Source: Stenotrophomonas sp. WZN-1 (GTDB taxonomy: Bacteria > Pseudomonadota > Gammaproteobacteria > Xanthomonadales > Xanthomonadaceae). Taken from it: 64,000 nucleotides of DNA. The notes under the pieces were generated by a model. It worked only from the letters and a program-made list of their open reading frames with translations. It searched no databases and was not told the DNA's origin. The position numbers and the translations under genes were made by a program. Shown one piece after another: positions 1-7,211 of the stretch (position 1 is its first letter; the number at the start of each line of letters is the position of its first letter). The stretch lies in the NCBI RefSeq assembly GCF_002192255.1, contig NZ_CP021768.1, positions 514,001-578,000 of the forward strand. The letters are read 5' to 3'.

Positions 1-732
1 GAAGCGCGCATCGCCGCGATCGACATAGCGGTCGAAGCGTTTGTCGCTGCGCAGGCGGATGATCTCGGCCGGGCTGTCGATGCGCGCCAGCGTGGCTGGG
101 ATGTCGTCGCTACGCCCGTTGTCGGCCTGCAGCGTGGCCAGCGCCAGCCACAGCCCGCTGGGTTCCAGGCCGCCGCTCTTCCAGCCGTTGTCGAACAGCG
201 CCTGCAGCAGCTCCATGCGCTTCTGCGGCTGGTCGCGCAGGCGGTACTGCAGGTAGTTGATGGCGTGGTGATCGACCGGCAGTGGCGCGTCAGCATGCTG
301 CAGTGCCTTCACCAGGAATGTGGTGGCTGCGGCCGGCTGGTTGTCCGACAGTTCCACCGACACCTGGGTGAGCAGGACCTGGGCATCCTCCGGCAGGGCC
401 TCCTGCGCCCGCTGCAGGTAGCGGCGGGCCTGGTCCGGCTTCTTCTGCATCAGCGCGGTCCAGCCTGCCACCTGCGCGGCGCGGCCACGATGCTCGGCAT
501 CGAAGTCGTCCAGCAGGGGATCCTCCATCAGCCGCTCCATGCTGATCAGTGCGCCCAGCGTATTGCCACTGCGTGCCTGCTGGATCGCGTCGTCCCAGCG
601 TGTGGCGTACGCCGCATGCACCGCATCGGCGGTGGCGGAAGGCTTCTGCGGGGCCACCGTGATCGAGGCGGTGGCCGGTGTGCTGGCCAATGCCGCCAGC
701 AGCAGGGCGGCGAGGGGGATGATGCGGGGCAT
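1..732 (-). CDS. Secreted TPR-like protein, 3' end outside the window
   Basis: The reading frame runs from an ATG at 732 to the window edge (244 codons, no stop reached). It begins with a clear Sec signal peptide (MPRIIPLAALLLAALASTPATA). The mature part is alpha-helical with alternating small and large residues typical of tetratricopeptide-like repeats, for example stretches with ARRYLQRAQEALPEDAQVLL. This suggests a periplasmic scaffold or peptide-binding protein. The exact family is not recognised. It is divergent from the beta-propeller gene at 893 across a 160-bp spacer. Confidence 0.75.
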   Translation of the reverse strand, partial: MPRIIPLAALLLAALASTPATASITVAPQKPSATADAVHAAYATRWDDAIQQARSGNTLGALISMERLMEDPLLDDFDAEHRGRAAQVAGWTALMQKKPDQARRYLQRAQEALPEDAQVLLTQVSVELSDNQPAAATTFLVKALQHADAPLPVDHHAINYLQYRLRDQPQKRMELLQALFDNGWKSGGLEPSGLWLALATLQADNGRSDDIPATLARIDSPAEIIRLRSDKRFDRYVDRGDARF

Positions 733-892
733 GGAGGCTCTCCATCCGTGGGAACCGCATTGAACCTGCTGCAGCCAGCGAGAACAAGCGCGACGCATGG
801 AACTCTGGTATCCGGCAGTACGATTGGCCGTGGCGGATTGCACCTTCACCGTCTATTGTCGGTGCCTCTTCAGGCAGGAGTAGCGCAGCACG

Positions 893-2974
893 ATGGCACG
901 GTGGCAATGGATGGCGGCAGGAGTGGCGTTGGCAACGGCGGTGGCATTGGCTGCAACCTGGTGGGAGACGCCGCTGCACACGCTGGCCGAACCTGCGGGC
1001 CCGGCGCCCACGCCCTTGGCCTGGACCGCACAGATCGAGCCGCTGGCCGGCGACGGCCATCCCGGTGACCGCGACGGTGGATCCGCGCAGGCGCGTTTCG
1101 CCGACCCCTACGCGCTGCTGCGCGGTGCCGATGGCAGCATCTACTTCACCGATGCCGGCGACAACAACCGCATCCGTCGCCGGCTGCCCGATGGGCGCAT
1201 CGAAACGGTGGCCGGGCAGGGCGAGGGACGCGTCGATGGCCCTGCGCTGCAGGCCAGTTTCAATACCCCCTCCGGCATTGCCGCCGATGCGCAGGGCAAT
1301 CTGTACGTAGCCGACACCGGCAATCACGCGATCCGTCGCATCGGCATCGATGGCCAGGTGACCACGCTGGCCGGTGGCGAACAGGGCCATGCCGATGGCC
1401 CCGCCGCGCAGGCGCGTTTCGATGCGCCGATGGGCATTGCGGTAGACGCGCAGGGCCGGGTCTACGTGGCCGACACGTTCAACGATCGCATCCGGGTGAT
1501 CGATACCGATGGCAACGTGCGCACCCTGGCCGGTGGTGATCGGCCGGGCCTGGCCGATGGCACGGGCGCCGCTGCGCGCTTCGATACGCCGGTGGCATTG
1601 GCCTTCGACGCACACGGTGCCCTGCTGGTGGCCGACCTGTTCAACAACGCGGTCCGCCGTGTTGGCGCCGATGGCACGGTCAGCACCGTGGTCGCCGCCG
1701 GTGGCGTGATCAATGGGCCGCTGTCACTGGCCACCACCCACGACGGCGTGCTGTACGTGGGCGATCTGGATGGCCGCATCGTGCAGGTGACGCCGCAGGG
1801 CCACCAGATCGCGCTGGTCGGCAATGGTCGCCTGCCACGCCTGGCCCGCCCCAGTGGACTGGCGATGGATGCAGATGGCAGCGTGCTGGTGGCCGACGCC
1901 GCCAGCTACCGCCTGCATCGCCTGCGCCCGCTGCCGGTGGGCGATCTGCCGGCGCCGGCGCTGGTCGGCCCGGCCGCCGATGCCGCGTTGCCGAAGACCG
2001 GGGGCCGTTGGCCGCTGGCACCGCAGGAGGGCTGGCACGAAGTGGTCGGTACGCTGGGCGAAGTGCGTGGCAACTTCAGCGGCGAGAGCCGCCACCACCT
2101 GCACGGCGGCTTCGACGTGCGCGGTGACGTGGGCCAGACCGTGCTGGCGATCGCCGATGGCAAGATCAGCAGCCCGGTGGCGGCCTGGAGCCTGGGCGAG
2201 CAGGCCGAAGGGCTGTCGGTGGATCGCCTCAAGTACATCCACATGCGGGTCGGCCGCACTCCGCGCGACCAGCCGTTCGATGCGCGCTGGCAGGCGTTGT
2301 ATGACGAGCAGGGCAAGCTGGAGCGGATGCGCGTGCGCCGCGGCATGCGCATCCACGTCGGCGACCGCCTGGGCAGCATCAACAACCAGGCGCACGTGCA
2401 TCTGGCGGTGGGCACGGGTGGTTTCGAGACCAATGCGGTGGCGCTGGGCTTCCACAACTATGCCGACCACTTCGCGCCGCGCATCACCGATGTGGCCCTG
2501 CTGGACGACAACGATCAGCCGATGGCGGCGGGCAGGGACGGCGTAGTGATGGTGGCGCGCCAGGGCCGCGGCGTGCAGATCGTGATCGAGGCCTGGGACC
2601 AGGTCGACAACAACCTGCCGCGCCGTCGCCTGGGCATGTACCAGGTGGGCTACCAGATCCTCGATGCCACTGGGCAGCCGCTGCAGGGTTACGAGCAGCC
2701 GCGCTGGAACATCGTGTTCAACCGCATGCCGCCGCAGAAGGAAGCGGTGCGCGTGGCCTACGCACCGGACAGCGGCATCACCGTGCATGGCAGCGCGGTG
2801 ACCCGTTTCCGTTACCTGGCCACCAACACCGTGCGTGACGGCCTGATGGAGACCGGGCGCTGGCAGCCGGCGGCGTTGCCGCCGGGCGAGTACATCGTGC
2901 GTGCCAGCGTGCGCGACTACAGCGGCAACGAAGGCGTCGGCCCGCGCGAGATCAGAGTGCGACTGCTGCCATAG
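893..2974 (+). CDS. NHL-repeat beta-propeller fused to M23 (LytM-like) peptidase domain
   Basis: 693 aa. An N-terminal hydrophobic segment (residues 5-22) acts as signal or anchor. Residues about 50-350 contain six or so NHL-type blades, each with the pattern DAxGNLYVADTxNHxIRRI followed by G-TLAGG, as in teneurin/SMP-30-like propellers. Residues about 375-515 look like an M23 endopeptidase: HGGFD near residue 403 supplies the H-x-x-x-D zinc ligands and HVH near 502 supplies the distal HxH, so the metal site appears complete. A further beta-rich region closes the protein. Likely a periplasmic or surface peptidoglycan-active protein with a propeller for binding. AGGAG lies 12 bases before the ATG. 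Its last 23 bases overlap the 3' end of the convergent YCII gene. Confidence 0.85.
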   Translation: MARWQWMAAGVALATAVALAATWWETPLHTLAEPAGPAPTPLAWTAQIEPLAGDGHPGDRDGGSAQARFADPYALLRGADGSIYFTDAGDNNRIRRRLPDGRIETVAGQGEGRVDGPALQASFNTPSGIAADAQGNLYVADTGNHAIRRIGIDGQVTTLAGGEQGHADGPAAQARFDAPMGIAVDAQGRVYVADTFNDRIRVIDTDGNVRTLAGGDRPGLADGTGAAARFDTPVALAFDAHGALLVADLFNNAVRRVGADGTVSTVVAAGGVINGPLSLATTHDGVLYVGDLDGRIVQVTPQGHQIALVGNGRLPRLARPSGLAMDADGSVLVADAASYRLHRLRPLPVGDLPAPALVGPAADAALPKTGGRWPLAPQEGWHEVVGTLGEVRGNFSGESRHHLHGGFDVRGDVGQTVLAIADGKISSPVAAWSLGEQAEGLSVDRLKYIHMRVGRTPRDQPFDARWQALYDEQGKLERMRVRRGMRIHVGDRLGSINNQAHVHLAVGTGGFETNAVALGFHNYADHFAPRITDVALLDDNDQPMAAGRDGVVMVARQGRGVQIVIEAWDQVDNNLPRRRLGMYQVGYQILDATGQPLQGYEQPRWNIVFNRMPPQKEAVRVAYAPDSGITVHGSAVTRFRYLATNTVRDGLMETGRWQPAALPPGEYIVRASVRDYSGNEGVGPREIRVRLLP

Positions 2975-3359
2975 CGGCAGCCGGGGCGCCGCAGCGTTCG
3001 CGCTCAGCGTCCATGTCTTCCAGCGGCCGCACCTCGATGCTGCCGAAGCGCGCCCACGGGAAATCGCGGGCGATACGCATGGCTTCGTCGCGGTCGCGCG
3101 CGACGATCAGGTTGAAACCGGCCAGCAGTTCGCGGGTTTCAGCGAACGGGCCATCCAGTACGCGGCTGTGGCCATCGCGCACGCGCAGGGTCTGTGCAGT
3201 GTCGACCGGCTGCAGCTTCTGCGCGGCCAGCAGCGTGCCTTCGGCCTGCAGTTTGTCGGCGTGGGCGAGGCAGTCGCGCATCAGCGCGTTGAATTCTTCG
3301 GTGGGCAGCGCCTGCAGCAGGGCAGGCTCGATGTAGATCAGAAGCAGGTACTGCTGCAT
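2952..3359 (-). CDS. YCII (DGPF) domain protein
   Basis: 135 aa starting MQQYLLLIYIEP. A longer frame exists upstream, but it runs into repeat DNA and carries no family similarity, so the ATG at 3359 is chosen. The motif LDGPFAETRELLAGFNLI is the signature that gave the DGPF family its name; the domain is a ferredoxin-like alpha/beta fold related to YciI. Family knowledge: DGPF proteins are encoded beside ECF42 sigma factors, and one is present at 5843. Enzymatic activity is unknown. The 5' end faces a 700-bp repeat region, on the other side of which lies a second YCII gene. Confidence 0.85.
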   Translation of the reverse strand: MQQYLLLIYIEPALLQALPTEEFNALMRDCLAHADKLQAEGTLLAAQKLQPVDTAQTLRVRDGHSRVLDGPFAETRELLAGFNLIVARDRDEAMRIARDFPWARFGSIEVRPLEDMDAERERCGAPAAAMAAVAL

Positions 3360-3503
3360 GGCACGGTCCTGGCGGGGGCGGGGTGTCCATGATGGCGCAG
3401 GATGGCGCGTGGGCATGTTGCAGCGCGGGAGGCGCGCCTTCGGCGGGGATCGGCGAACGACGGAGCCCCTCCGTGGTGGAGCTACAGCGTGATCCTTTGG
3501 CTT

Positions 3504-3607
3504 GGCCGGGTGGGTAGGCGGGTCGGGGGACGCCGTAAACCCATCCATGGGGGCTTGGCCGCGGCATCCATGCCGCGGACACCCCCGCCCCGCCTACCCA
3601 CCAGGCC
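3504..3607 (-). repeat. Branched inverted-repeat element, copy D
   Basis: Two 26-bp outer arms (3504-3529 and 3582-3607) pair at 24 of 26 positions. They enclose the conserved core of this family in reverse orientation: a perfect palindromic hairpin CCGCGGCATCCATGCCGCGG at 3559-3578 and a second hairpin around CCCATCCATGGG. The arm sequence differs from copies A, B and C, but the core is the same. Confidence 0.8.
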
Positions 3608-3774
3608 CTGGACAGGTTCCTGCGGCGTCCACCACAGAAAATCACAAGCAAGAGCAAAAGCGGGTCGCTTCGCTCGCAAAGCCGAGCCCGCTAGCCAACC
3701 GCCGTTGTTGTTGCCTTTGCTTCTGCCTTTTCTCTTGATCTTCCCGTGGTGGGTCAGCCGCAGAGATCTGTCTG

Positions 3775-3878
3775 GGGCCGGGCGGGTGGGGTTGGCGGGG
3801 TATCCGCGGCATGGATGCCGCGGCTAAGCCCCCATGGACGGGTTCACGGCGTCCCCGCCAATCCCACCCGCCCGGCCC
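3775..3878 (+). repeat. Branched inverted-repeat element, copy C
   Basis: The outer arms 3775-3800 and 3853-3878 are complementary over 26 bp apart from one G-T pair. The core contains CCGCGGCATGGATGCCGCGG (3804-3823), followed by AAGCCCCCATGGACGGGTT and ACGGCGTC. It is in the opposite orientation to copy D and in the same orientation as the copy at 12088. Confidence 0.8.
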
Positions 3879-4066
3879 ACCCACAGGAAACCAGCTTTCA
3901 GCGACCAACCCAACCCACCACGGAGGGGCTCCGCCGTTCGCTGACCTCCGCCGAAGGCGCGCTTTCCACGGAAGAAATAATTTTCAAAAGACGTGTCGAT
4001 TCCCCGCCCCCTGGTTCGTTGTACCCAGTGAAGGGCACGCACCACGCGTCCCCACGGGAGACCGCA

Positions 4067-4480
4067 ATGAAAGTGATGGTGATCGTGAAGGCCAACGCCG
4101 ACTCCGAAGCCGGCCGCATGCCCAGCGAACAGGAATTGTCCGAAATGGGCGCCTTCAACGAACAACTCGTGGCCGCCGGCATCATGCTGGCCGGTGAAGG
4201 CCTGCACGCCACCCAGCGCGGCCGCCGCATTCACTTCGGCAGCGGCGCGCCCAAGGTCGAGGCCGGTCCGTTTGGTCCTGCCAGCGAACAGATCGCCGGC
4301 TTCTGGCTGTGGGAGGTGCGCTCGCTGGAGGAGGCCGTCGAGTGGGCCAGCCGTGCGCCGTTTGGCAGTGGCGGCACCCTGGAACTGCGTCCCTTGATCT
4401 CCGCTGAAGACTTCGGCGAAGCCTTCACCCCCGAATTACAGGAGCAGGAACAGCGTCTGCGTGCACAGCTGGAAGGTTGA
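4067..4480 (+). CDS. YCII/DGPF-family protein
   Basis: 137 aa starting MKVMVIVKANADSEAG, chosen because the upstream in-frame extension is repeat DNA; GGGAG precedes the ATG. It has the YCII-type ferredoxin-like fold pattern: an N-terminal strand MVIVKA, a helix with FNEQLVAAG, the GxGPF-like segment VEAGPFGPASEQIAGFWLWEV, and a helix SLEEAVEWAS. It is first in a run with two VOC proteins, DUF1428 and an ECF sigma factor, all on the plus strand with short gaps. This matches the known ECF42-DGPF gene neighbourhood. Confidence 0.88.
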   Translation: MKVMVIVKANADSEAGRMPSEQELSEMGAFNEQLVAAGIMLAGEGLHATQRGRRIHFGSGAPKVEAGPFGPASEQIAGFWLWEVRSLEEAVEWASRAPFGSGGTLELRPLISAEDFGEAFTPELQEQEQRLRAQLEG

Positions 4481-4547
4481 CCCGATTCATCTCCCTGCCG
4501 GGCACGACCCGGCGCTACCGCTCTGAACCACACCACGGAGTATTGCC

Positions 4548-4970
4548 ATGAAACTGATTCCCTTCCTCGGCTTCAGCGGCCAGGCCCACGAGGCGATGGC
4601 GTTCTACGCCAAGGCTCTCGGCGGCCAGGTCACCTCGGAAATGAAGTACCGCGACATGCCGCCGTCCGATGGCTCGCCGGGCTGCAACGAGATGCCGCCG
4701 GAAACCCTGGACCACGTCGCGCACAGCCAGCTGGAAATCGGCAGCGCCATCGTGATGGCGGCCGACGGCCCCGGTGGTGGCGAGAGTGGTTCGACCACCA
4801 TCAATGTCGACGTCGACAGCATCGAAGAAGCTGAACGCGTGTTCGCGGCGCTGGCCGAAGGTGGCCAGGTGCAGATGCCGATCGCCGAAACGTTCTGGGC
4901 GCACCGCTGGGGCATGCTGATCGATCGCTACGGCAAGCCATGGATGGTCAACTGCATGAAGCAGCCCTGA
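4548..4970 (+). CDS. PhnB-like VOC (glyoxalase-fold) protein
   Basis: 140 aa. The opening MKLIPFLGFSGQAHEAMAFYAKALGG and the ending FWAHRWGMLIDRYGKPWMVN are typical of the PhnB/YjdN branch of the vicinal-oxygen-chelate superfamily. These are homodimeric beta-alpha-beta-beta-beta proteins, often of unknown substrate. It starts 67 bases after the YCII gene with GGAG upstream, so it is probably co-transcribed with it. Confidence 0.88.
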   Translation: MKLIPFLGFSGQAHEAMAFYAKALGGQVTSEMKYRDMPPSDGSPGCNEMPPETLDHVAHSQLEIGSAIVMAADGPGGGESGSTTINVDVDSIEEAERVFAALAEGGQVQMPIAETFWAHRWGMLIDRYGKPWMVNCMKQP

Positions 4971-5006
4971 TTCCTCTCTTTCTTTCATCCACAAGGAGCT
5001 TCACCG

Positions 5007-5417
5007 ATGAGTGCACCGCAACCGCAGATGATCTTCGTCAACCTGCCCGTGCAGGATCTGGAAAAATCCAAATCCTTCTTCACCGCGCTGGGCTACACCT
5101 TCAATCCAACTTACACCAACGATGACGCGGCGGGCATGGTCATCAGCGAGAGTATCTACGTGATGCTGCTGACCCAACCTTTCTTCCAGCAGTTCACCAA
5201 CAAGCCGATTGCCGATGCGCATACCCACACGGAAGTAATCAACGCGCTCTCGGCACCCAGTCGCAAGGCAGTTGACGAGCTGGTGGACAAGGCCCTGGCC
5301 GCCGGCGCCAGCGAACCGCAGCCGGCGCGCGACCTGGGCTTCATGTACCAGCGTGGCTTCCAGGACCTGGACGGCCATCTCTGGGAAATCGCACACATGG
5401 ACGGCGAGCCGGGCTGA
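5007..5417 (+). CDS. VOC family protein (glyoxalase/extradiol dioxygenase fold)
   Basis: 136 aa. It begins MSAPQPQMIFVNLPVQDLEKSKSFF, the usual first strand and helix of a VOC module, and ends RGFQDLDGHLWEIAHMD, where the D-x-x-G-x-x-W-E motif provides a metal-ligand glutamate in the family. AAGGAG is correctly spaced before the ATG. It is 36 bases after the PhnB-like gene and probably in the same operon. The substrate cannot be inferred. Confidence 0.88.
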   Translation: MSAPQPQMIFVNLPVQDLEKSKSFFTALGYTFNPTYTNDDAAGMVISESIYVMLLTQPFFQQFTNKPIADAHTHTEVINALSAPSRKAVDELVDKALAAGASEPQPARDLGFMYQRGFQDLDGHLWEIAHMDGEPG

Positions 5418-5440
5418 CGGCCGCCGCAGGGGGAATCCTC

Positions 5441-5797
5441 ATGGCTTACGTGGATGCTTACGTGCTGCCGTGCGCGCAGGACAAGGTGGCGGCCTACCGC
5501 CGCCTTGCCCGCAAGGCCGGCGCGGTGTGGAAGGACCATGGCGCGCTGCAGTACATGGAATGCGTGGCTGACGATGTGGAACCGGGCAAGAGCACCTCGT
5601 TCCCGCGCGCGGTCAAGGCGAAGCCGGGCGAGACGGTGATCGTCGCCTTCGTGGTGTTCCGTTCGCGCGCGGCGCGCGACCGTATCAACGCGAAAGTGAT
5701 GGCTGACCCGCGGCTGGCATCGCTGGACCCGAGGGACATGCCGTTCGATACCCGGCGCATGTTCTGGGGCGGCTTCAAGCCGATTGTTGAAGCGTGA
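5441..5797 (+). CDS. DUF1428 domain protein
   Basis: 118 aa. The sequence MAYVDAYVLPC, then WKDHGALQYMECVADD, and near the end LDPRDMPFDTRRMFWGGFKPIVE is characteristic of DUF1428, a dimeric alpha/beta-barrel (ferredoxin-like) family of unknown activity. It sits 23 bases after the VOC gene and 45 bases before the sigma factor. Family knowledge: DUF1428 genes commonly co-occur with DGPF and ECF42 genes, which is the arrangement here. Confidence 0.9.
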   Translation: MAYVDAYVLPCAQDKVAAYRRLARKAGAVWKDHGALQYMECVADDVEPGKSTSFPRAVKAKPGETVIVAFVVFRSRAARDRINAKVMADPRLASLDPRDMPFDTRRMFWGGFKPIVEA

Positions 5798-5842
5798 GCT
5801 GCGGCGCTTGTGCGGGCCGGGCGTGCGTGCTGTGATCGGCGC

Positions 5843-7105
5843 ATGCTCGAGCCCGCACTGACGCAGCGTCTGGAAACCCTCTGGCGGATGGAGTCGCCAG
5901 TGCTGATCGCGCGCCTGGCGCGGCTGCTCGGTGGCGATGTCGGCCGTGCCGAGGAACTGGCCCAGGACACCTGGCTGGCCGCGCTGGAGCGTTGGCCGGA
6001 GCAGGGCATCCCGGACAACCCCGGAGCCTGGCTGATGACCACCGCGCGCAACCGTGCCATCGATGTGCTGCGCCAGCACCAGCGGGTCGCGCAGCAGCAC
6101 GCGCAATGGGGCGAGGAACTGCATCCGGCGGCGCTGCCGGCACCCGATGACAGCCAGGCGCTGGAGGATGACCTGGGCGATGACCTGCTGCGGCTGATGT
6201 TCGTGGCCTGCCATCCCGTGCTGCCGGCCGATGCGCGCGTGGCACTCACCCTGCGCCTGCTCGGTGGCCTGACCACCATCGAGATCGCGCGTGCGTTCCT
6301 GCAGCCGGAGCCGACCATCGCCCAGCGCATTGTGCGCGCCAAGCGCACCCTGGCGCAGAAGCAGGTGCCCTATGAAGTGCCGCGCGCGGAGGCGATGCCG
6401 GAGCGCCTGGCCTCGGTGCTGGAGGCGATCTATCTGGTGTTCAACGAAGGCTACGCGGCCAGTGCCGGCGACGACTGGATGCGCCCGGCGCTGTGCGAGG
6501 AAGCGCTGCGGCTGGGCCGCATCCTGGCGCATCGGTTGCCGGTGCCGCCGGTGCTGGGCCTGCTGGCGTTGATGGAACTGCAGGCCTCGCGCGCAGCGGC
6601 GCGCGTGGATGCGCAGGGGGCACCGGTGCTGCTGGACCAGCAGAACCGCGCGCGTTGGGACTGGCTGCAGATCGACCGCGGCCAGCAGGTGCTGGCGCGC
6701 GCGTTGGCCCTCGGCGGCGACCAGGACCCCTACGTGCTGCAGGCGCGCATCGCGGCCTGCCATGCGGCTGCGCGTCGCGCTGACGCCACCGATTGGCCGC
6801 GCATTGCTGCGCTCTATACACAGCTGCTGCAGGTGCAACCTTCGCCGGTGGTGGCATTGAACCGGGTGGTGGCGATCCTGCGCAGCGACGGGGCCTTCGC
6901 CGCATGGGCGCAACTGCAGCCACTGCTGGTCGACCCGCGCCTGCGCGACTACGCGCCGCTGCAGGTGGTGCGCGGCGAGCTGCTGCAGGCACTGGGACGG
7001 GCGCAGGACGCGCGCGATGCATTTGCCGAAGCCGCCCGGCTCAGCCAGAACCAGGCCGAGCGCGGACTGCTGCGGCAACGGGCGGGCCTGCCCCCCACGG
7101 AATGA
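5843..7105 (+). CDS. ECF42-like RNA polymerase sigma factor with C-terminal TPR-like extension
   Basis: 420 aa from the ATG at 5843; an in-frame GTG at 5810 would add 11 residues of poor quality. Region 2 is visible as VGRAEELAQDTWLAALERWPEQG and GAWLMTTARNRAIDVLRQH. Region 4 follows as LTLRLLGGLTTIEIARAFLQPEPTIAQRIVRAKRTL. Residues about 190-420 are a helical extension (DUF6596/TPR type) seen in ECF42. No anti-sigma gene is adjacent; in this group the C-terminal domain is thought to take part in control. It closes the YCII-VOC-DUF1428 run, which it probably regulates. Confidence 0.9.
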   Translation: MLEPALTQRLETLWRMESPVLIARLARLLGGDVGRAEELAQDTWLAALERWPEQGIPDNPGAWLMTTARNRAIDVLRQHQRVAQQHAQWGEELHPAALPAPDDSQALEDDLGDDLLRLMFVACHPVLPADARVALTLRLLGGLTTIEIARAFLQPEPTIAQRIVRAKRTLAQKQVPYEVPRAEAMPERLASVLEAIYLVFNEGYAASAGDDWMRPALCEEALRLGRILAHRLPVPPVLGLLALMELQASRAAARVDAQGAPVLLDQQNRARWDWLQIDRGQQVLARALALGGDQDPYVLQARIAACHAAARRADATDWPRIAALYTQLLQVQPSPVVALNRVVAILRSDGAFAAWAQLQPLLVDPRLRDYAPLQVVRGELLQALGRAQDARDAFAEAARLSQNQAERGLLRQRAGLPPTE

Positions 7106-7160
7106 ACCGACAAAGGCAGCACTTGTCGGCGGGCCCGTGAGCGGCTATGTTTCGCGCCCA

Positions 7161-7180
7161 GCGGACGCATGAGCGTCCGC
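7161..7180 (+). other. Perfect 8-bp-stem hairpin upstream of the envelope operon
   Basis: GCGGACGC-ATGA-GCGTCCGC lies 31 bases before the start codon at 7212. It could be a leftover terminator of the sigma factor gene without a T-tract, or a leader structure or operator for the following operon. The sequence alone does not decide. Confidence 0.4.
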
Positions 7181-7211
7181 GATCCGTGCGTATTGACCGA
7201 GGAGCGGTTGG

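Larger units (their letters stand above)
3430..3966. repeat. Large compound inverted repeat between two YCII genes (no gene in 3360-4066)
   Basis: The 707 bases between the two divergent YCII genes hold no convincing coding sequence. The ends, 3430-3478 and 3917-3966, are a roughly 49-bp imperfect inverted repeat, recognisable by GGCGCGCCTTCGGCGG and CGGAGCCCCTCCGTGGTGG. Inside lie two smaller branched inverted repeats in opposite orientations (3504-3607 and 3775-3878), listed separately. A GC-rich hairpin region (about 3655-3695) and a pyrimidine-rich tract with TTGTTGTTGCC (3705-3745) fill the middle. Short frames crossing this DNA are artefacts of GC-rich palindromes. Confidence 0.8.

Noticed and set aside
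41..763. Plus-strand frames at the left edge
   Set aside because: They are antisense to the signal-peptide-bearing TPR-like gene on the minus strand, which has a coherent protein composition.
3402..4066. Short open frames in the repeat region between the YCII genes
   Set aside because: They coincide with palindromic repeat DNA, encode Arg/Pro/Trp-rich peptides without family similarity, and similar peptides recur wherever the repeat occurs.
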